From the NCBI GenBank assembly GCA_023079485.1, contig CM041104.1:4651676-4715675 (forward strand): a stretch of DNA of 64,000 nucleotides, written 5' to 3'. This DNA is from Archilochus colubris. Its lineage: Eukaryota; Chordata; Aves; Apodiformes; Trochilidae. The notes beneath the pieces are model-generated. The model saw only the letters and a program-made list of their open reading frames with translations. It did not search any database and had not been told where the DNA came from. A program made the translations under genes and the position numbers. The first letter of the stretch is position 1. Every line of letters starts with the position of its first letter. This document shows, in pieces, positions 12,894 through 25,566 of this stretch.

Positions 12894-15589
12894 TGGTATT
12901 TAAGCTCAGGGAACAAAACCATATAAACAAATAAACAAACAAAAAAGTTGATGTATTTCTCTCCCAGCCTGCTGGAATTCATGGCTCTGCATTTCAGGTG
13001 CCCTCTGAAACAGAAACCATCAGCCATGTCCTGCATATTTTCTAAGAAAAGAAAAGACCTTGATGGGTCCCAAAGACCTTGAATGGGTCTAGAAAACATA
13101 TGACTCTCTATGAATTAAAGACACTCTAAGTAATCCAGTCTCATTTTCTTTTCTCCTTTCCTGTCACTTCATATTTGTAGGCTCTTGGAGTCTGTCTCCC
13201 CCTTTGATAACTTTTGGCTTTGAAGGAGTAAGAGGTTCTCTCAGGTTATCAGAGCAAGGAGACCAAGCACTTCTTGCCCTGCCTTTCTTGCCCTCAGCCA
13301 CCAACTCTGCTCTGGGGCAGCAGATGTTGACACCAGTTTTGCAAGGCCAAGTGTCACAAAACAGCATCACCCAGCAAACCTCCAAGCTCTGCCTTGTTCC
13401 ACACATTAAGATGCCTTCTGCAAACTTCTCATGCTTGCCCAGGGTAGCACACAGGAGAGCATTAGACAACTTCACTTCCAGAGATAACCCTCTCACTAGC
13501 ATGCGTGCTGGTAACCCACTTCGGAATAAAAAGGTCTCTTTATTCCCAAGGTCCATCCTATGTGAGTTCAGAAATGGGAATTGCAGCTGAAACCCTAATG
13601 GGAAGGAAGAAGAGAAGAGCATAAGCAAAACATTGCAGAGGGAAATAGAAAGCCTGTATTTTATTGCTGTAGTTCCAGACACACAAGAGGTCAAGAAAAT
13701 ATTCCTCCACTGCAAAACTGTTGAGTGTGCACAAACTTAAAGTATTTTTTATTGCAAGAAATAAAACCCATGGATTTTTTTCCAGTTTTCAGCAACTGAG
13801 GAAGCAATGCAGTTGAACGCTTCAGGAAATATCTGCATGACAGACTGCAGACTTCCACTTTTTGGTTCTTAGAAAACCAACAAAAAGTATCCTTGTCGGC
13901 TACTACAAACTGAACACTTTCAATTAGCAGGGTTTTATTTCTTTTTAAGTAATTATTAAACTGGCATTTTTTTCCTTAAATTTCCTTCCATTTTAATGAC
14001 AATTATATCTAATGGTCAAATTTCAACTAGCTCTTCTTCAGAGTTCTCTGTAGCTTCCCATGATCACCAGACAAGCCAAACACGTATTGAATAGACCCAA
14101 GCCCTGCTTCCCTATGCTGCTATACATGAGATCATACAAGGTTATGCAGCCTGTGTCACTATGGATCTGGAGGTTGGCTTTGGGAGGGCCAAAGGCCACA
14201 ATAAAATGGTCCATCTCATTGCAATCCAGCATGCCTGTGCCCAGCAGTGCTGGGAAATGCTGCATGGGGAACGTGCGTAGCTCTTCCACGCTGCCCGCGT
14301 GGTCACTTGAGGTCTTTCCCCAACAAATCCATCACTTCCAGGCGTCAGGTCACAGGGTAACATCAGGCTCTGTGCCTGCCAAAACCAGACCTGTCCTCAC
14401 CACTGCTCAAGCACCATTGAAGTCTGCACTTCAGTCCTGCTTAACTATTCCAGAAGAGAGTGAGGTTTAAATTTGCTGTCTCTTGGCTCCTGTAAAGCAT
14501 CTGCCAGGAACTGCACATGCCGGGGTTACATCCACATGGGGATATGCATTTATAGGCAAGCCCACTGCCTAGAGCCATAAAGGAACTGAGTCAGCCTGGT
14601 CCTCTGAATGGGGCCCTCCAAGGCTTGCAAGTTCTTCCAAGCCCATGTCTCACTGGAGAGTTTTTGGCCAGATGGGAAGAAGTGAGATGTTTAGTGGTAA
14701 AACTGACACCACTTTTGATTAAGAGAAACGGTGAAGTTTCTCTCGAGGGCAAAAAAAATTGTAAATTCCCATGGAAATATATCTTCCCTGTGAGAAACTA
14801 AAAGAAAGCAGAGTTTTACAGGGTTTTTGTTTGCCAAGGAGCTTTGCAGATGTGACTCATTTGCTCTCCCCAGGCCAAATGTTAGTTGGTGCCTAGAAAG
14901 AGGCTTAAGTCTCCCTACAAACACACTGAGACTTTGCACTAGAAACAGCACCACAGGCCAGGTTCCAGCTCAGAGAAGCTCTCTTCACAGCTTCCTTAGG
15001 CCACCCATTTACCACCAGGGACAACATGGGCAGAGGACTATCTGCAAAGCTCATTGCCTGTCCAGCCTGTCCAACACCTTCTTCCCCACTGATCTGTGTC
15101 TTGTGCCAATTCAGTTTATCTCTATCTAGAAACAAGTCTTTTAGGGGAGATGCAAGAGACTGAGTGCTTGTGGCCAGTGATTACCCTTTATTCTCTCTGC
15201 CTTTGAGCCATTTGTTTGGTCAAATTTGATAGAGGGGAAGGGGCCCTGGAGGCATCACATTTTCCAAGGTTTGGGAAAAGACTCTACCACACTCTTGTCT
15301 CATTCTGCTTTTGCGCAGCAGAAAGGGAAAGATTCCATTGAGGGAAATTGCCTCCTTCCACTCTTCCCCTGGGATAGAACAGGACCCTTGGGTTCCCTGC
15401 TCACATGCTGCACCCAGGTGAAGACAATAAGAGAGAGGGAGCAGAGGCTTCCCTAAAGACACACACACAGAACCATGATTAGTTTTACAAACAAACCAAC
15501 TCTGGACCAGGTCTAATATTTTTTTAACACTTAGCTTTCTAATGATGGGTCCTGATCTTACAATCAGGAACAAAATGCTTCTTCAACAT
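12893..15589. other. Non-coding DNA with overlapping chance ORFs
   Basis: Begins with an (AAAC)-rich tract (12919-12946) and a near-tandem 18/19-bp duplication (13053-13090). A 183-codon open frame (13164-13715, minus) lies opposite a 128-codon plus-strand frame (13204-13590), and a similar both-strand pattern recurs at 14038-14470 and 14691-15135. None of the products shows a family motif, and no flanking splice or promoter signals stand out. I call all of them non-coding. Confidence 0.5.
13053..13090. repeat. Imperfect tandem duplication (about 18 bp, 2 copies)
   Basis: AAAGACCTTGATGGGTCC (13053-13070) is followed after one base by a copy with a one-base insertion and a changed last base (13072-13090). 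Confidence 0.75.
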
Positions 15590-15735
15590 GTACCCTTTTG
15601 TATGAAAAATAAAATAGATCTTTCACTGCATGTATTTTAGAGATTATTATTTGTTTGCATAGTCCCGTTACACAGCGTTTGTATTATTAGGATTATTATA
15701 TTAATATCAAGGCCTGGTATTTTTATCATGTTCTT
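15590..15735. promoter_or_regulatory. Possible conserved non-coding element (AT-rich, TAAT-like sites)
   Basis: AT-rich, non-repetitive stretch with several ATTA/TAAT cores and a 'tttgcat' half-octamer near 15653-15660. Such composition is common in vertebrate developmental enhancers, but I cannot measure conservation here. Confidence is therefore low. Confidence 0.15.
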
Positions 15736-18700
15736 TTTTTCTTTCCCCCTTTAGCTATTTTCTGTGCTTTCTTTAGAATACTTGCAGGCAGCTCTAGACA
15801 GTAGAATCCACCTTATATTCTAGCATGACAATAAGTTTGTTAGAAAGCAACACTTTTACACATATGGAGAAACCTGCATTCCTGTTACCTAGGCCATTGG
15901 CACACACATTTAATTTCTTTTAGAGATGACAGCAACAAAACTCTTGTTGAAAATGCATTATGCAATCCAATACATTTGAGCTTTCCTTGTTCCCCTTGTA
16001 AGAAAGGGATTATTTATTGTCCTGAAACAGTGATGAGGACCATAGTACAAAAAGATTAAAATCTTCTATGACAAGAATCTTGACATCCTTCCTGTTGCTG
16101 CTGTAGATGATTTGTTTTCTCTGAAGCCTTATTACTATTGAAAGCATTTAATGCTTTGGTTCTGAAAGAAGATGTGATCAGACATTTGAGTCTGAGGTCT
16201 TCAGCTAATTACCAGCTTTCTGGGTGGTTTAGATGTCTGTCAGTGTTGCTCTTAGAGTGTTCTGTCTTGGTGCTCAGGCCACTACAAATCAGATCTCAAA
16301 TCTGTAGTTCACTGTGATGTTTCTAGTCAAGATGAGGTAGGCAATGAATTTCACATTTGACTCAACCACTCAGAGAGGCTCAGCAAACTCTAGAACACAA
16401 AGCACTGTTGGAGCAATCCTCCGAATAGCATAAAACTGTGTTTGGTCTCCCCTTTGCTTCCAAAGAGGGTTTTGCAGGCTGGATGTCTTGAGATGAGGAT
16501 TTCTGCCAACTGTGACTCAGGAAAAGAATTCAAATGTGATGGCCTCAGCCTAGTCCTTGGTGGAATATTTGTCCACATCATAAAACCACTGGACACAATA
16601 TGGAAATGCAATTGACATTAAACCAAATGATATAATCCCATCTAATAGCCTTATAATGAATCCCAAGTGAACTAAACATGATTGGGCAAGTATTTCAAAG
16701 TGTTACTGAAACAGATTTTATAGTGTAAAGGTCTGCATTTGCCAACCAGTGGCCAGACACACAGAACAGACTCTAATAAGTTAGCCAATTCCCACCCTGT
16801 AAACCTGTGGCTGTTTCTTACAGAAACATCTTTTTTTAATTAGTGCTTTTACTTTTTGAAGGATTCAAAGGAGTTTTCTGAAGTGTGTTTCATTTTTTAA
16901 AATACAGTGCTCCTATTCCCAATTAGCTATTTCTGGTCTGTAGTGAAATCCCCTGATGAGTAGAAGGGGATTAAATTTCTGTAAATCTACCATTTATGAA
17001 CTTGTGAGTTGCTAAATGATGTTGGCCTTTCACCTAATGTCTGGTTGTGCCTTACGTGACTGTATGGTTTGCTGTGTTATTCCTCTCCTCTGCTGTTATT
17101 GTTTTTACTCATTTTGCATAAGGTACATTCTGGCATGGTTCTAAAAACCTGATCCAAACGGTATGTGAGCACAGCTGACCGTCTGCTTGATTGAATGTCT
17201 TCCAAGTGCAGTTTTCAAATCTTCTTTCCTCTGGAGAAATGGGGAGGGAATAGAGCAAGAGGGCTTTCCCTCCAATCTGGGACAGCATCTTAGTTTTTGA
17301 CCAGCTTGAGAATTTCATACCTAGGCAAGAGAAAGGTCATTTCCTAGCTCAATGTTATTCATGAATCTGGATGTTCTTGAAAGGGTGGGCTGCCCCTGAA
17401 GTCCCTCTACTTTACATGGAATACTGAATAGCATTCACAAAGTCTGGAGGTTGTGTCTGATATCTTGTAATACGTTTCACACACAAACCTGAAAGAGATG
17501 TAGAAGGTTTTCTTCAGATTCAGCAAGATTTGCAATAAGCATGTTTTGCATTTTCTGTTTATTGATCTAAACAGCTGCACAATATTCAAGTTGATAGAAA
17601 ATGGAGGACTCTGTAGCAGGTCTTAGAACAGCTTCCATTCTACATTTTGATAATGATTAAATACCTTTCATTAAAGAAGAAAGTCTTCTTTAGGGCTCAT
17701 CTAATGCTCATCAAACACCCAGCCCCCCTTCTATAATCCTGCTTCAGTTCCTGTGAGTTGCCTTAGGAGGAGGTTATATCTCTGGCACTTTCACTGTGTT
17801 ATACAGTGGAACAAACATGGTGGCAGAGCACTTTTAAAGCACCTTCACTCTTGATTAAGAAGGTCAAGTTCAAGACTTTGCAAATATACTGGAGATTCTG
17901 ACCTGATGTAGCTGAGGTTATCTGATGCCAGGAACCCCAGTGTCCTGCTTTGACCAGGCTTGCCCACCTGGGTTTAAGAACATTAAAATGGAAGACTCCA
18001 GACTCAGCGACCAAAATTATTCCACAATCTCAAATGATTTTCCACAATCTCAAATGTCCTTGTAGCCAGCAATGCATGAGAAGGCACAGCATCAGACAGC
18101 TTGGAAATGTCTCAGTAAAACTTGGATAAGCAGTTAAGTTTCTATACCAGAGTAATATCTTCATTAAGACTACTGCAAGTCATCCAAGTGCTGTAGTTAT
18201 TGATATATAGAGGGGATTTCCCTAGAAAAAAAGAACACAGAAGATGAACTTGTCCCAAATGAGCAATGAGCATTTTCTCTGGAAAATGAAAGATTTGTGA
18301 TCTTTGCAAGAAAATGGGGTCCCTTTGTAATGTATTCAGCACAACACTTTTGGTCAGACATTTTATAATGCATTTGACTCTTATGGTGATGTGAGCGGTA
18401 GAGGCCAAAAACAGATTGATAAATGTAGTAGTCTTAAAAGTAAAATCATCCCTGGTTACCAAGCTTGCACAATTTAAGAACAAATTTAGCTACACTTGTT
18501 GATATTTAAACTACTGTAAAAGAAATACAGCATATTACAATACCAACCAAAACTTGAAAAACTGTGTCCTGAGCCTCTTTGTGAAAGGACAAATTCAAAG
18601 AACCTTACTTGTTTTTTTCCTGTTTTCTGTGATTCATTGGACTTATGCTTTGTCCCTTAGAGTACAAATCCTGTATATTTTAGAGGCAGAGTAAGCAATT

Positions 18701-18908
18701 TTCAAGGGCACTTTTCCACCCTAACTGAGGAGGAAAGTGTGCAATTACTCACAGATATATATCATGTTACCAAAATGTCTGCCATTGCCATAGGGTATTG
18801 ACTATCCCATGATTTTTACCTGCGCCTCATGGGTTAGGGAGGCTCTATATGGAGGGGAATGGGAGCAGCTAACTCTCATGCAGCAGCAGTTTTTTAAACA
18901 AGGAGGGG
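15736..18908. other. Non-coding DNA, no gene seen
   Basis: Single-copy-looking sequence. A stretch at about 16600-16760 is AT-rich with clustered homeodomain-like cores. A 20-bp-period duplication lies at 18021-18056. Open frames are all 113 codons or shorter and unrecognisable. Confidence 0.6.
18021..18056. repeat. 16-bp direct repeat, period 20
   Basis: TCCACAATCTCAAATG occurs at 18021-18036 and again at 18041-18056 without mismatch, separated by 4 bp. Confidence 0.85.
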
Positions 18909-18925
18909 AAAAAAAAAAAAAAAAA
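18909..18925. repeat. A17 homopolymer
   Basis: A run of 17 A follows a purine-rich AGGAGGGG string. No retroposon body is recognised upstream. Confidence 0.95.
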
Positions 18926-21240
18926 GGCATTCTGCCTGAGAGAAAAATAATAAATGAAGAGCAGTCAACAGTCAAGCTGGTTTAGCTTTTTCTTGAGTGA
19001 AGTGCTGTGGATACAGGTTAACTTTGTTTGTTCAATATTTACTACATTTTCCTTTTACCTTCTCTGAAACAAGGACTGGAAGCACTTTGCTAAATGGATT
19101 GAAATTATCCTGGCTTCACAGCATGCCTTATAAGTGCCCTGGTACTGTCTTTGGTTAGACTGTTTTGCAACTACACAGATTAATTCACTTTCAGGGGTTT
19201 CCATAGATTCCCCTGCTCTGCTATGGCAACAGCACACTCTCAACTCTGCTCCTCTTCAGCTCTGCAGGTCTGTCTGCATCAAAAGGATTCTGCTGCTTAG
19301 GGAATTAGGGCATCCCAATGGATCTGAAAGCTCAGACCTGCCCAGGATCAGAGTTGCCTCAGAGTTCCTGTGCCTCCAAAACCCCCACTCCCTACTGCCA
19401 GGTATAGGAGGCACCTGAGCTTTGGCATCTCCTTCACGAGGCCAAGTTAGCCCTGGGATCAGACCACCAGAAGTTTGTGGGACTTTGATCATTTGTACCA
19501 CTTTCCTCTGCTCTGCATGGTCATCAGATATGAGTTTCCTTTTCCTGAAAAAGGCAGTGTTGATACTGTGGAAGCTGGAAGTGATAGTGCAGCCTCTTCA
19601 TGGCACAAACTGCTGTTTTCAGAGACAGAGGCAAAAGGGTTCATTGACCTGGAATGAATCAGATGGACCTTTGTCCACTTATTGTCTCAGCTCATTGGTT
19701 TTAGAATCTGGTAAAAAAAAATCTAAACTCCAGCCATAGACATTTTCTCCAAAGTCCTGTCTTTCCAACAGTTCAGATTTTTTGCCATGTTTAAGACTTC
19801 TAATTCGGGGCTAATTTCACAGAACCTGTTGGCTATTACCTCCTCCATCCCCCTCTCCTGGCAAATAATCCATGTGACAACCTCTTCATGGGAATAATTT
19901 GGAATGTATTTCTTAAACTTTGGAATCTGGGAGACATCAAGCAGAACAGCCTGCACACCTTAACACTACTCTGCACACCTGTACACTACTTTTATCCCAA
20001 ATACATGGAGAAAATTTGCACCTAATCCAGGGGTCCAAAAGCAGCTTGTGGGAGACTTGATTGCCACAACACCCATGTCTTTTCTTCTAGTAAATTCCGA
20101 ACTCTTTAGGGTCCAGAGATGAAACAACTTTTGTGTTGACTATGTTCTAAGTTAATATGTATAAATGTCTGTTGATTTAATATTTCTCTTTAACATTTCA
20201 TGGAGGAAAGCTGCCTCAGGTAAATACAGCCCAGGTCCACTGTTACAGGACCCTGTGGCCAGGCAGCTGGGCACAGCCCCAGGACAGTCCTCCCTGACAA
20301 ATGTCTCCTTTGCCCCCTCACTGCCTTGCATTAGATGCGAGCTGTCCTTGTTTATGGTATCAGAATCAGAGATGAAGGTAAGTATTGGAAAGAGGAGCTG
20401 AGAGGGATGCTAAGGTAGCATTTGGCTGCTCCTCAGAGAGCCTACACCTTCCCTCCGACCTTCACGCAGTATCGACGGTTTCATAATGGACATGCAGGAA
20501 CGTGGGATCAAAGGGAATATCTGAGTATTATTGGTTCTAACTACCCAAGCTTAGCCATGCTTTTAACTTTAAAAGCCTTGGAGAAACAGCTCCTGTTTTG
20601 TTTTACATTTCATCTGATACAGTTCCCTCCGCCAGCAATTAGCAGTGGGTGATTGGGTGTAAGAGCCCTGCATGCTCAGGTGCATCCCCCAGTGCTGTAC
20701 AGCAGGCTGAGGTGTCACACTGCTGGTGGCACTCGTGACCCTGTTATCTTCAAAACATAGTGTATTAGGTGATCACCACTAAGCAAATCTTCTGGTGCTC
20801 AGTACAGTAAAAGTTGTTTTTGTTTGCTTGCTTGTTTTGTTGGGGATTATTAATTACTATGTTGAAAAAAAAATAAGATCCTTATTCTGTAGAGATCTTT
20901 GAATAAAGGAGATACTGTGGTGTGGAGCTCTTTTCAGGCCACAAGCTAAGATGCTTTTGTAGTCACGGAATAGAAAAGTGTAGAGGAAAGAAGTTACAGG
21001 GTTTTATTAATGTATAGCTTGTAAGACTCCATTTTGAGTGCCTATAGCAATAACATTTGATGGCAGCCTTTGTTTTAGTGTCATTTCTCAGTATTATAGA
21101 TACTAATCACTAAGATCTCCAGAAATTAATATAGGTTGCCAACCACTAACAAAGTACTTATTGAAATACACAAGTGATAAATCAATAAGAATGTGCCCCA
21201 AAGAGGAGAACAGTGTTCATTTATGTTCCTTTAGTGAATT
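18926..21240. other. Non-coding DNA, no gene seen
   Basis: Overlapping short open frames on both strands around 19.0-19.96 kb are unrecognisable. A 20-bp tandem duplication is present at 19951-19990. The rest is ordinary AT-leaning sequence. Confidence 0.6.
19951..19990. repeat. 20-bp tandem duplication (2 copies)
   Basis: The unit beginning CTGCACACCT and ending ACACTACT occurs head-to-tail (19951-19970, 19971-19990), with two mismatches at unit positions 11-12 (TA versus GT). Confidence 0.85.
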
Positions 21241-21266
21241 CCTTTTCCTTGTTCCTCTTGCTACAG

Positions 21267-21559
21267 AAAACGGTGGTTGTAGCAGGTACCATCCACATGC
21301 CAGGAGAAAGGAGCAAGTCCCTAAACCCCTCCCTGCCAAGTTCACATGCAAAAAGTCTCTCTCTTCCCTCCCGTTCAGTGGAGCTGGTTTGTAGCTGTCA
21401 GCCAGCCCGCAGGACTGCTTGTACCCCCCGAGCTGGGAGCCTGTTTGCTTTCCAGCTGCTGCCTGCCCTGCAGCACTTCTGCTGCTCTGCCCCAGCCCAC
21501 TCTGCTCCTCCAGTCCCAGCAGGGCTCTGAGTTGCCAAGTTGCATCCTCACGGCTGCAG
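21267..21559 (+). other. Weak candidate exon in a GC-rich patch
   Basis: A good acceptor (pyrimidine-rich 'ttcctcttgctacag', ending at 21266) precedes about 290 bases. These end at CTGCAG followed by GTGGGT, a good donor, at 21560. The second half (21360-21620) is clearly richer in G+C than its surroundings and holds several CpGs. No single reading frame stays open across the whole segment: the plus frame from 21213 stops at 21530. If it is transcribed, a non-coding or untranslated exon is more likely than coding. Splice-like signals arise by chance at this frequency, so this is only a pointer. Confidence 0.15.
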
Positions 21560-23349
21560 GTGGGTAGCAGGGCCAGAGAGGGGGATGCCAGGCTGGCGAG
21601 GGACAGGCAGGGCATCTAGACAAGGACTGGAGCATAAATGCAGGATGGAGAGGAAATGCTGACCCCGACTGGGAGGCATCAAAGGGAAGCAGCTGCTTTG
21701 AATGGGGAATAAAAGAGCAGTACTGAAGTGGCTGGGATGTGGCATGTGTTAACTGGAGAAGAGGGTAATGCTGGTTGGAGGCAGTGGTAAATTTGCAGAT
21801 TCTGCCAAGCAACTATTGCCATGGTTTTCTTCCTGTCCTTTGGGATGCAAAATGGCTCTGTGGGATTGGTTGTTTTTATCTCCAGGTTTGAATCTGTTTC
21901 AGTTCAGCCCAAAGGACTCAAGACCCAGTACTTGAGTTTCCAAGTGAGCAAGTCAGTTGGCTCCCTCCAGACATGAGTTGTTGCAGAATGCTCCTGGAAG
22001 GTAGGGGCTGTGTCTTTCCTTTGTGTGCACAATCCCATGACCGTGTGCACAGTTCCATATCTGAGGCCAACCAGACCGGCCCTTGATTCTGACCCCTATA
22101 CGACTGGGATTCACCTGTCTATAGGTAAAGACATGTCCAGTAATACATTATGTTGGTGTGTGGTGGCAGGGGCGTGGTCAGAAAAACACTGTATAAGTAA
22201 AAGTTACTGCACAACAAAGTCGAAGCTTGTTTATCAACCATATTGGTTGCATGAGTTTTCCCTCATCCCCCCTGCAGCAAGTGGATTTCCCTCATTGCCC
22301 CCGACAATGAGTAGAGGTGAAACTCTCACAGTGTCAAGGTAGACAGCTGAAGGCTTTAGGGAGCTGTCCTGGAGCATGAACCTGACCCCTGAGCTAACAT
22401 AACAGCAGAGGAGTCCCCCAGGGACCCTCGTAGGACCAGATGTCAGTCCATGGAAATCAGTTTTATACTGATTTTCAAACATCTGCAGCATGTCTGGTTA
22501 ATTGCAAGAGGATGTATTTTATGCTTTTCAGGCTACCTGTTTTTACAGTTTGTTTCTTTGGGTGTACCAGTAGAGATGGACTCGAAGCAAACACAAATCG
22601 TTGTGGACAGCCTGCCTTCAAGTAGAAAGCTTTCTGCACTTGAACCCCTTGCTTTGTATAAAATAATTTAACCATCCATAACTATATCTGTGTTTAAACA
22701 CAGTTACCACTCTCACCACTGCCTTCTGTCAGTGTTCAGCTATTAAAATATCAACAGCACACAGTAGTTTGAGACAGCTTTCTATTTACCTGTGTGTGGT
22801 TTAACAGATACATTTATTGAACATTTTCTGCTGGTCAACAACGATTGTAAATAAATATCAAGACTTGAAAAATCATTAAAAATCACTGGTTGACTTAGCC
22901 TGAATTGTGAATGAAAAATATCTACCTTTTGATCTCCTGAACACTGCTGTAGGATGCAGTGCAGAGGCTCTTTCAGCTGACAGCTCTGTGCAGAGGGTGT
23001 TACCTGCCCGTGTGTGATGATCCACAGAGGTGTCTCCATGTTAAAATGCTATTGATGCCAACACTGGCCACCAACTCAAATCCTGCTGCAAAAGCTGGTG
23101 CTGTGCACAGCACAGGGGGTGTAGTGGCAGTGCTGTGCTTTCATAGAAAGGCCATTTAGGAAAAGTACTTTTAGTCAGTATTTACAGAAAACCTGGGAAA
23201 CAACAGGGCTGCCTGCTCATTGTGCAGGGATCTACCAGTTCATTTACCTGAGCTGGTAAATGAGTTCTGGCATGTTTTCTCTGGTGCTATTTAGGGGAAA
23301 AAAGTAATAAGCATTCCCAGGACAGTACCTGGGAAGCTGCTGGACTGAC

Positions 23350-23400
23350 AGGATAAGAGGATCTCTTAGGATCCTCTCAAGGATTCTCTTAGGATAAGAG
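23350..23400. repeat. Nested short direct repeats
   Basis: AGGATAAGAG occurs at 23350-23359 and 23391-23400. Between and overlapping them, TCTCTTAGGAT occurs twice (from about 23362 and 23385). The mixed GGAT/ATCC content also allows partial self-pairing around 23360-23375. Confidence 0.7.
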
Positions 23401-23768
23401 GTATTGTGTCCTTCCTCTTAAGTATGCCCCACAGCATTCCCTAAGAGCAAGCATCTGAAGTGAGGTCCATATTTCACTTTGCTTCCTTGACCAAACAATA
23501 TAACATCCTCATATTTCAGCTCAGCTATCAAAAGAAATGCATACTTACAAGAAATGTGCAAGAGCTTTGCTACTATGCACTAATTGAAGCACTGGTGATG
23601 AATATGATACTTCATTTTGCACTTTATTCACATACAGATTTAAATGAGTTGCAAACCAACTTTGGGAACAGCACATGGGAAAACCTGTGCCAGAAAACAC
23701 TGTAGGTCATTTCTTCACACTCTTTCTAGAAAATAGCAGTAGTAAAGGTTGACAGAAATAGTCTCAAA

Positions 23769-23835
23769 TGGCTACTGCTAGTAGAAACAGCACTAGTAGA
23801 AAAGTTACTAGTATATTCATATTTCCTACTAGTAA
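23769..23835. repeat. Cluster of ACTAGT/CTAGTAG motifs
   Basis: The palindromic core CTAG flanked by TA-rich bases recurs four times within about 60 bp. CTAGTAGAAA appears twice with a period of about 16, followed by ACTAGTA and ACTAGTAAAA copies. It looks like a decayed short tandem repeat. Confidence 0.6.
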
Positions 23836-24239
23836 AACTAAACAAAAAATTGACAAGATGATAGTTTGAAAATCTGTGTAGAAACAGAATTCTCCCTTTT
23901 AAAAAAATTTAATTTCCTAAAGTAAAATATATACTGATTTCTCTCTCTGTGCTTATTCTGCATTTCTGCTCTGTTCTGAAATCCACATCCCTGTCAGCCA
24001 GCTGACAGCTGAGTCCCTGTGCCTCTTCTCAAAAAGAATTGGAGAGGACCCTTTGCCATCCTTAGTGTATTTTACAACAGGTAAAACATGCAGGAAGCAA
24101 TTTCTCCAGCTTAATCAAATGCCAGTATCTCCATTAATATTTTTCTATGACACTGAATGAAGTGGTACATTTTGAAGGCTTCTGAGGCATATATCAGGAA
24201 CAAATACAGAACTGCAGAAGGTGCCTTGCTCTCTGCCAT

Positions 24240-24600
24240 ATCGATCGCGTAGCCTTTCAGAGGGAACTTTTCCAATTTTTTTTTTTCCAAATAATTAAAG
24301 TATAATATTTTACAGCCTGATAAAATTTACAGGGACCCTTGGCAAGTAATTATAGTGCTTCTTTAAAAGAGACCCCATAAAAGATGCATGACTAGAAAGT
24401 TAAGGATCTGGATAGAATTACAACGATGTGACAAATAATTTACAAGTGATAAACCATCCCAAGAAGAGGGGGAGGGTGATTAAAAGAAAAAGGGGGAAAG
24501 ACACACTAAACTAAGCAGTGACAAAGTCTCACAATTAAAATAATAAATTTCCCCCCTGTGTTTAGTGTTACACTTTTGTAACTATAAGTTGATAGGCTTT
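24240..24600. promoter_or_regulatory. Possible conserved non-coding / enhancer-like element
   Basis: About 360 bp of AT-rich but non-repetitive sequence with many homeodomain-type cores: AATTAAAG near 24293, GTAATTATAG near 24345 and ACAATTAAAATAATAAATT near 24532. A CpG pair lies at the left edge (ATCGATCGCG, about 24241-24250). There is no open frame and no repeat family. Dense TAAT-type sites in complex sequence are typical of deeply conserved developmental enhancers. Conservation itself cannot be seen from one genome. Confidence 0.25.
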
Positions 24601-24857
24601 TGCTAGAGAAAAGATTCTCTCTGGATAAAAATGCTCTTGCTTAATGTTGATGTGAGACATTTCTTTTCATCAAAGGTTGTTCTGAATTTGGCACAGTAGC
24701 TTTCATTTTATTACATCCTTAAGATAAATATTCTGTATAGATGTTCTGCAGTACTAATGATCCCTGAGATTGTGGAACAGTAGCTTGGAGGATTTTTATC
24801 TGCCTCCAGATGTTGGCTGAACTCATTTTTTATAGAGCACATTTATTATGTTTCAGC

Positions 24858-24858
<1 letters not shown>

Positions 24859-24885
<27 letters not shown>
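24859..24885. repeat. A27 homopolymer
   Basis: Twenty-seven uninterrupted A followed by GAAAACAAAAC. It could be the tail of a retroposed copy on the plus strand, but I recognise no body in the preceding bases (about 24600-24858). It also produces the poly-Phe run in the minus-strand frame 24846-25073. Confidence 0.95.
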
Positions 24886-24888
<3 letters not shown>

Positions 24889-25566
24889 AACAAAACTGAT
24901 GAATTCCACCTCAAGACACCCCCAGATTCCCAGATTTGGGTCAAATGCAGGTTTGGATGCAGACTGGAATTTTGATGGTAGGGGCCATATTCACAGGAAA
25001 TGAAGGACATCAGTGAGAGAATGACTGAATGACTAAGGGGCGGGGGGGAATGGAGGTGAAAACCTTCCTCCATTTTTTCTCACTTTAATCAGTCCTAAGT
25101 ACCAAAGTCAAGGGGTGCATTTGTCCCAGTGCTAACAATTGTCATCAGCATCAGACCTGCAATGAGCAGCTGCTGGGTGAGCATTGGATGTGCTGACCTG
25201 GAGAAGTTGGATGGTCTCCCAAGAAGATGGAGAGCACATGTACAGCCTGGGCTTCCCTCACGGGGACACAGGGTGACATCTGCCTGGGTGAAAGTCTGGT
25301 CACAACACAGGGCAATGCAAATAGCACCTTACACTGGGCTGATGTGAGCAGCAGAGGATCTGTGTGGATTTTCTCACTCACCTTTCCCCTCATGTGGACA
25401 GCAAAATAAGTCATAAGCCAATCTGGAAAGATAACTTCATTAATTTTAATTCATATTTTGCTTCTGTGTCTGGGAGTAGCAAGACTTTCAGAGAAAATAA
25501 CAACATGTTGTTCTGGGATTTCTTCACCAGATAATGAATTACAACTCTCTTTGCTTTATATCTCCT

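Larger units (their letters stand above)
21620..24239. other. Non-coding DNA, no gene seen
   Basis: Ordinary single-copy-looking sequence with small internal repeats at 23350-23400 and 23769-23835. Open frames are at most 110 codons and without motifs. Confidence 0.6.

Noticed and set aside
12666..12926. Open frame with a poly-Tyr run
   Set aside because: The run is the (TTA)17 microsatellite read in frame.
13164..13715. 183-codon minus-strand open frame
   Set aside because: A 128-codon frame is open on the opposite strand, there is no recognisable motif, and no flanking splice or promoter signal stands out.
24600..24885. Processed pseudogene or SINE ending in the A27 run
   Set aside because: No recognisable body, no poly(A) signal at the proper distance and no flanking duplication seen.
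24846..25073. Minus-strand frame ending in a Phe run
   Set aside because: The run is the A27 homopolymer; no upstream gene body.
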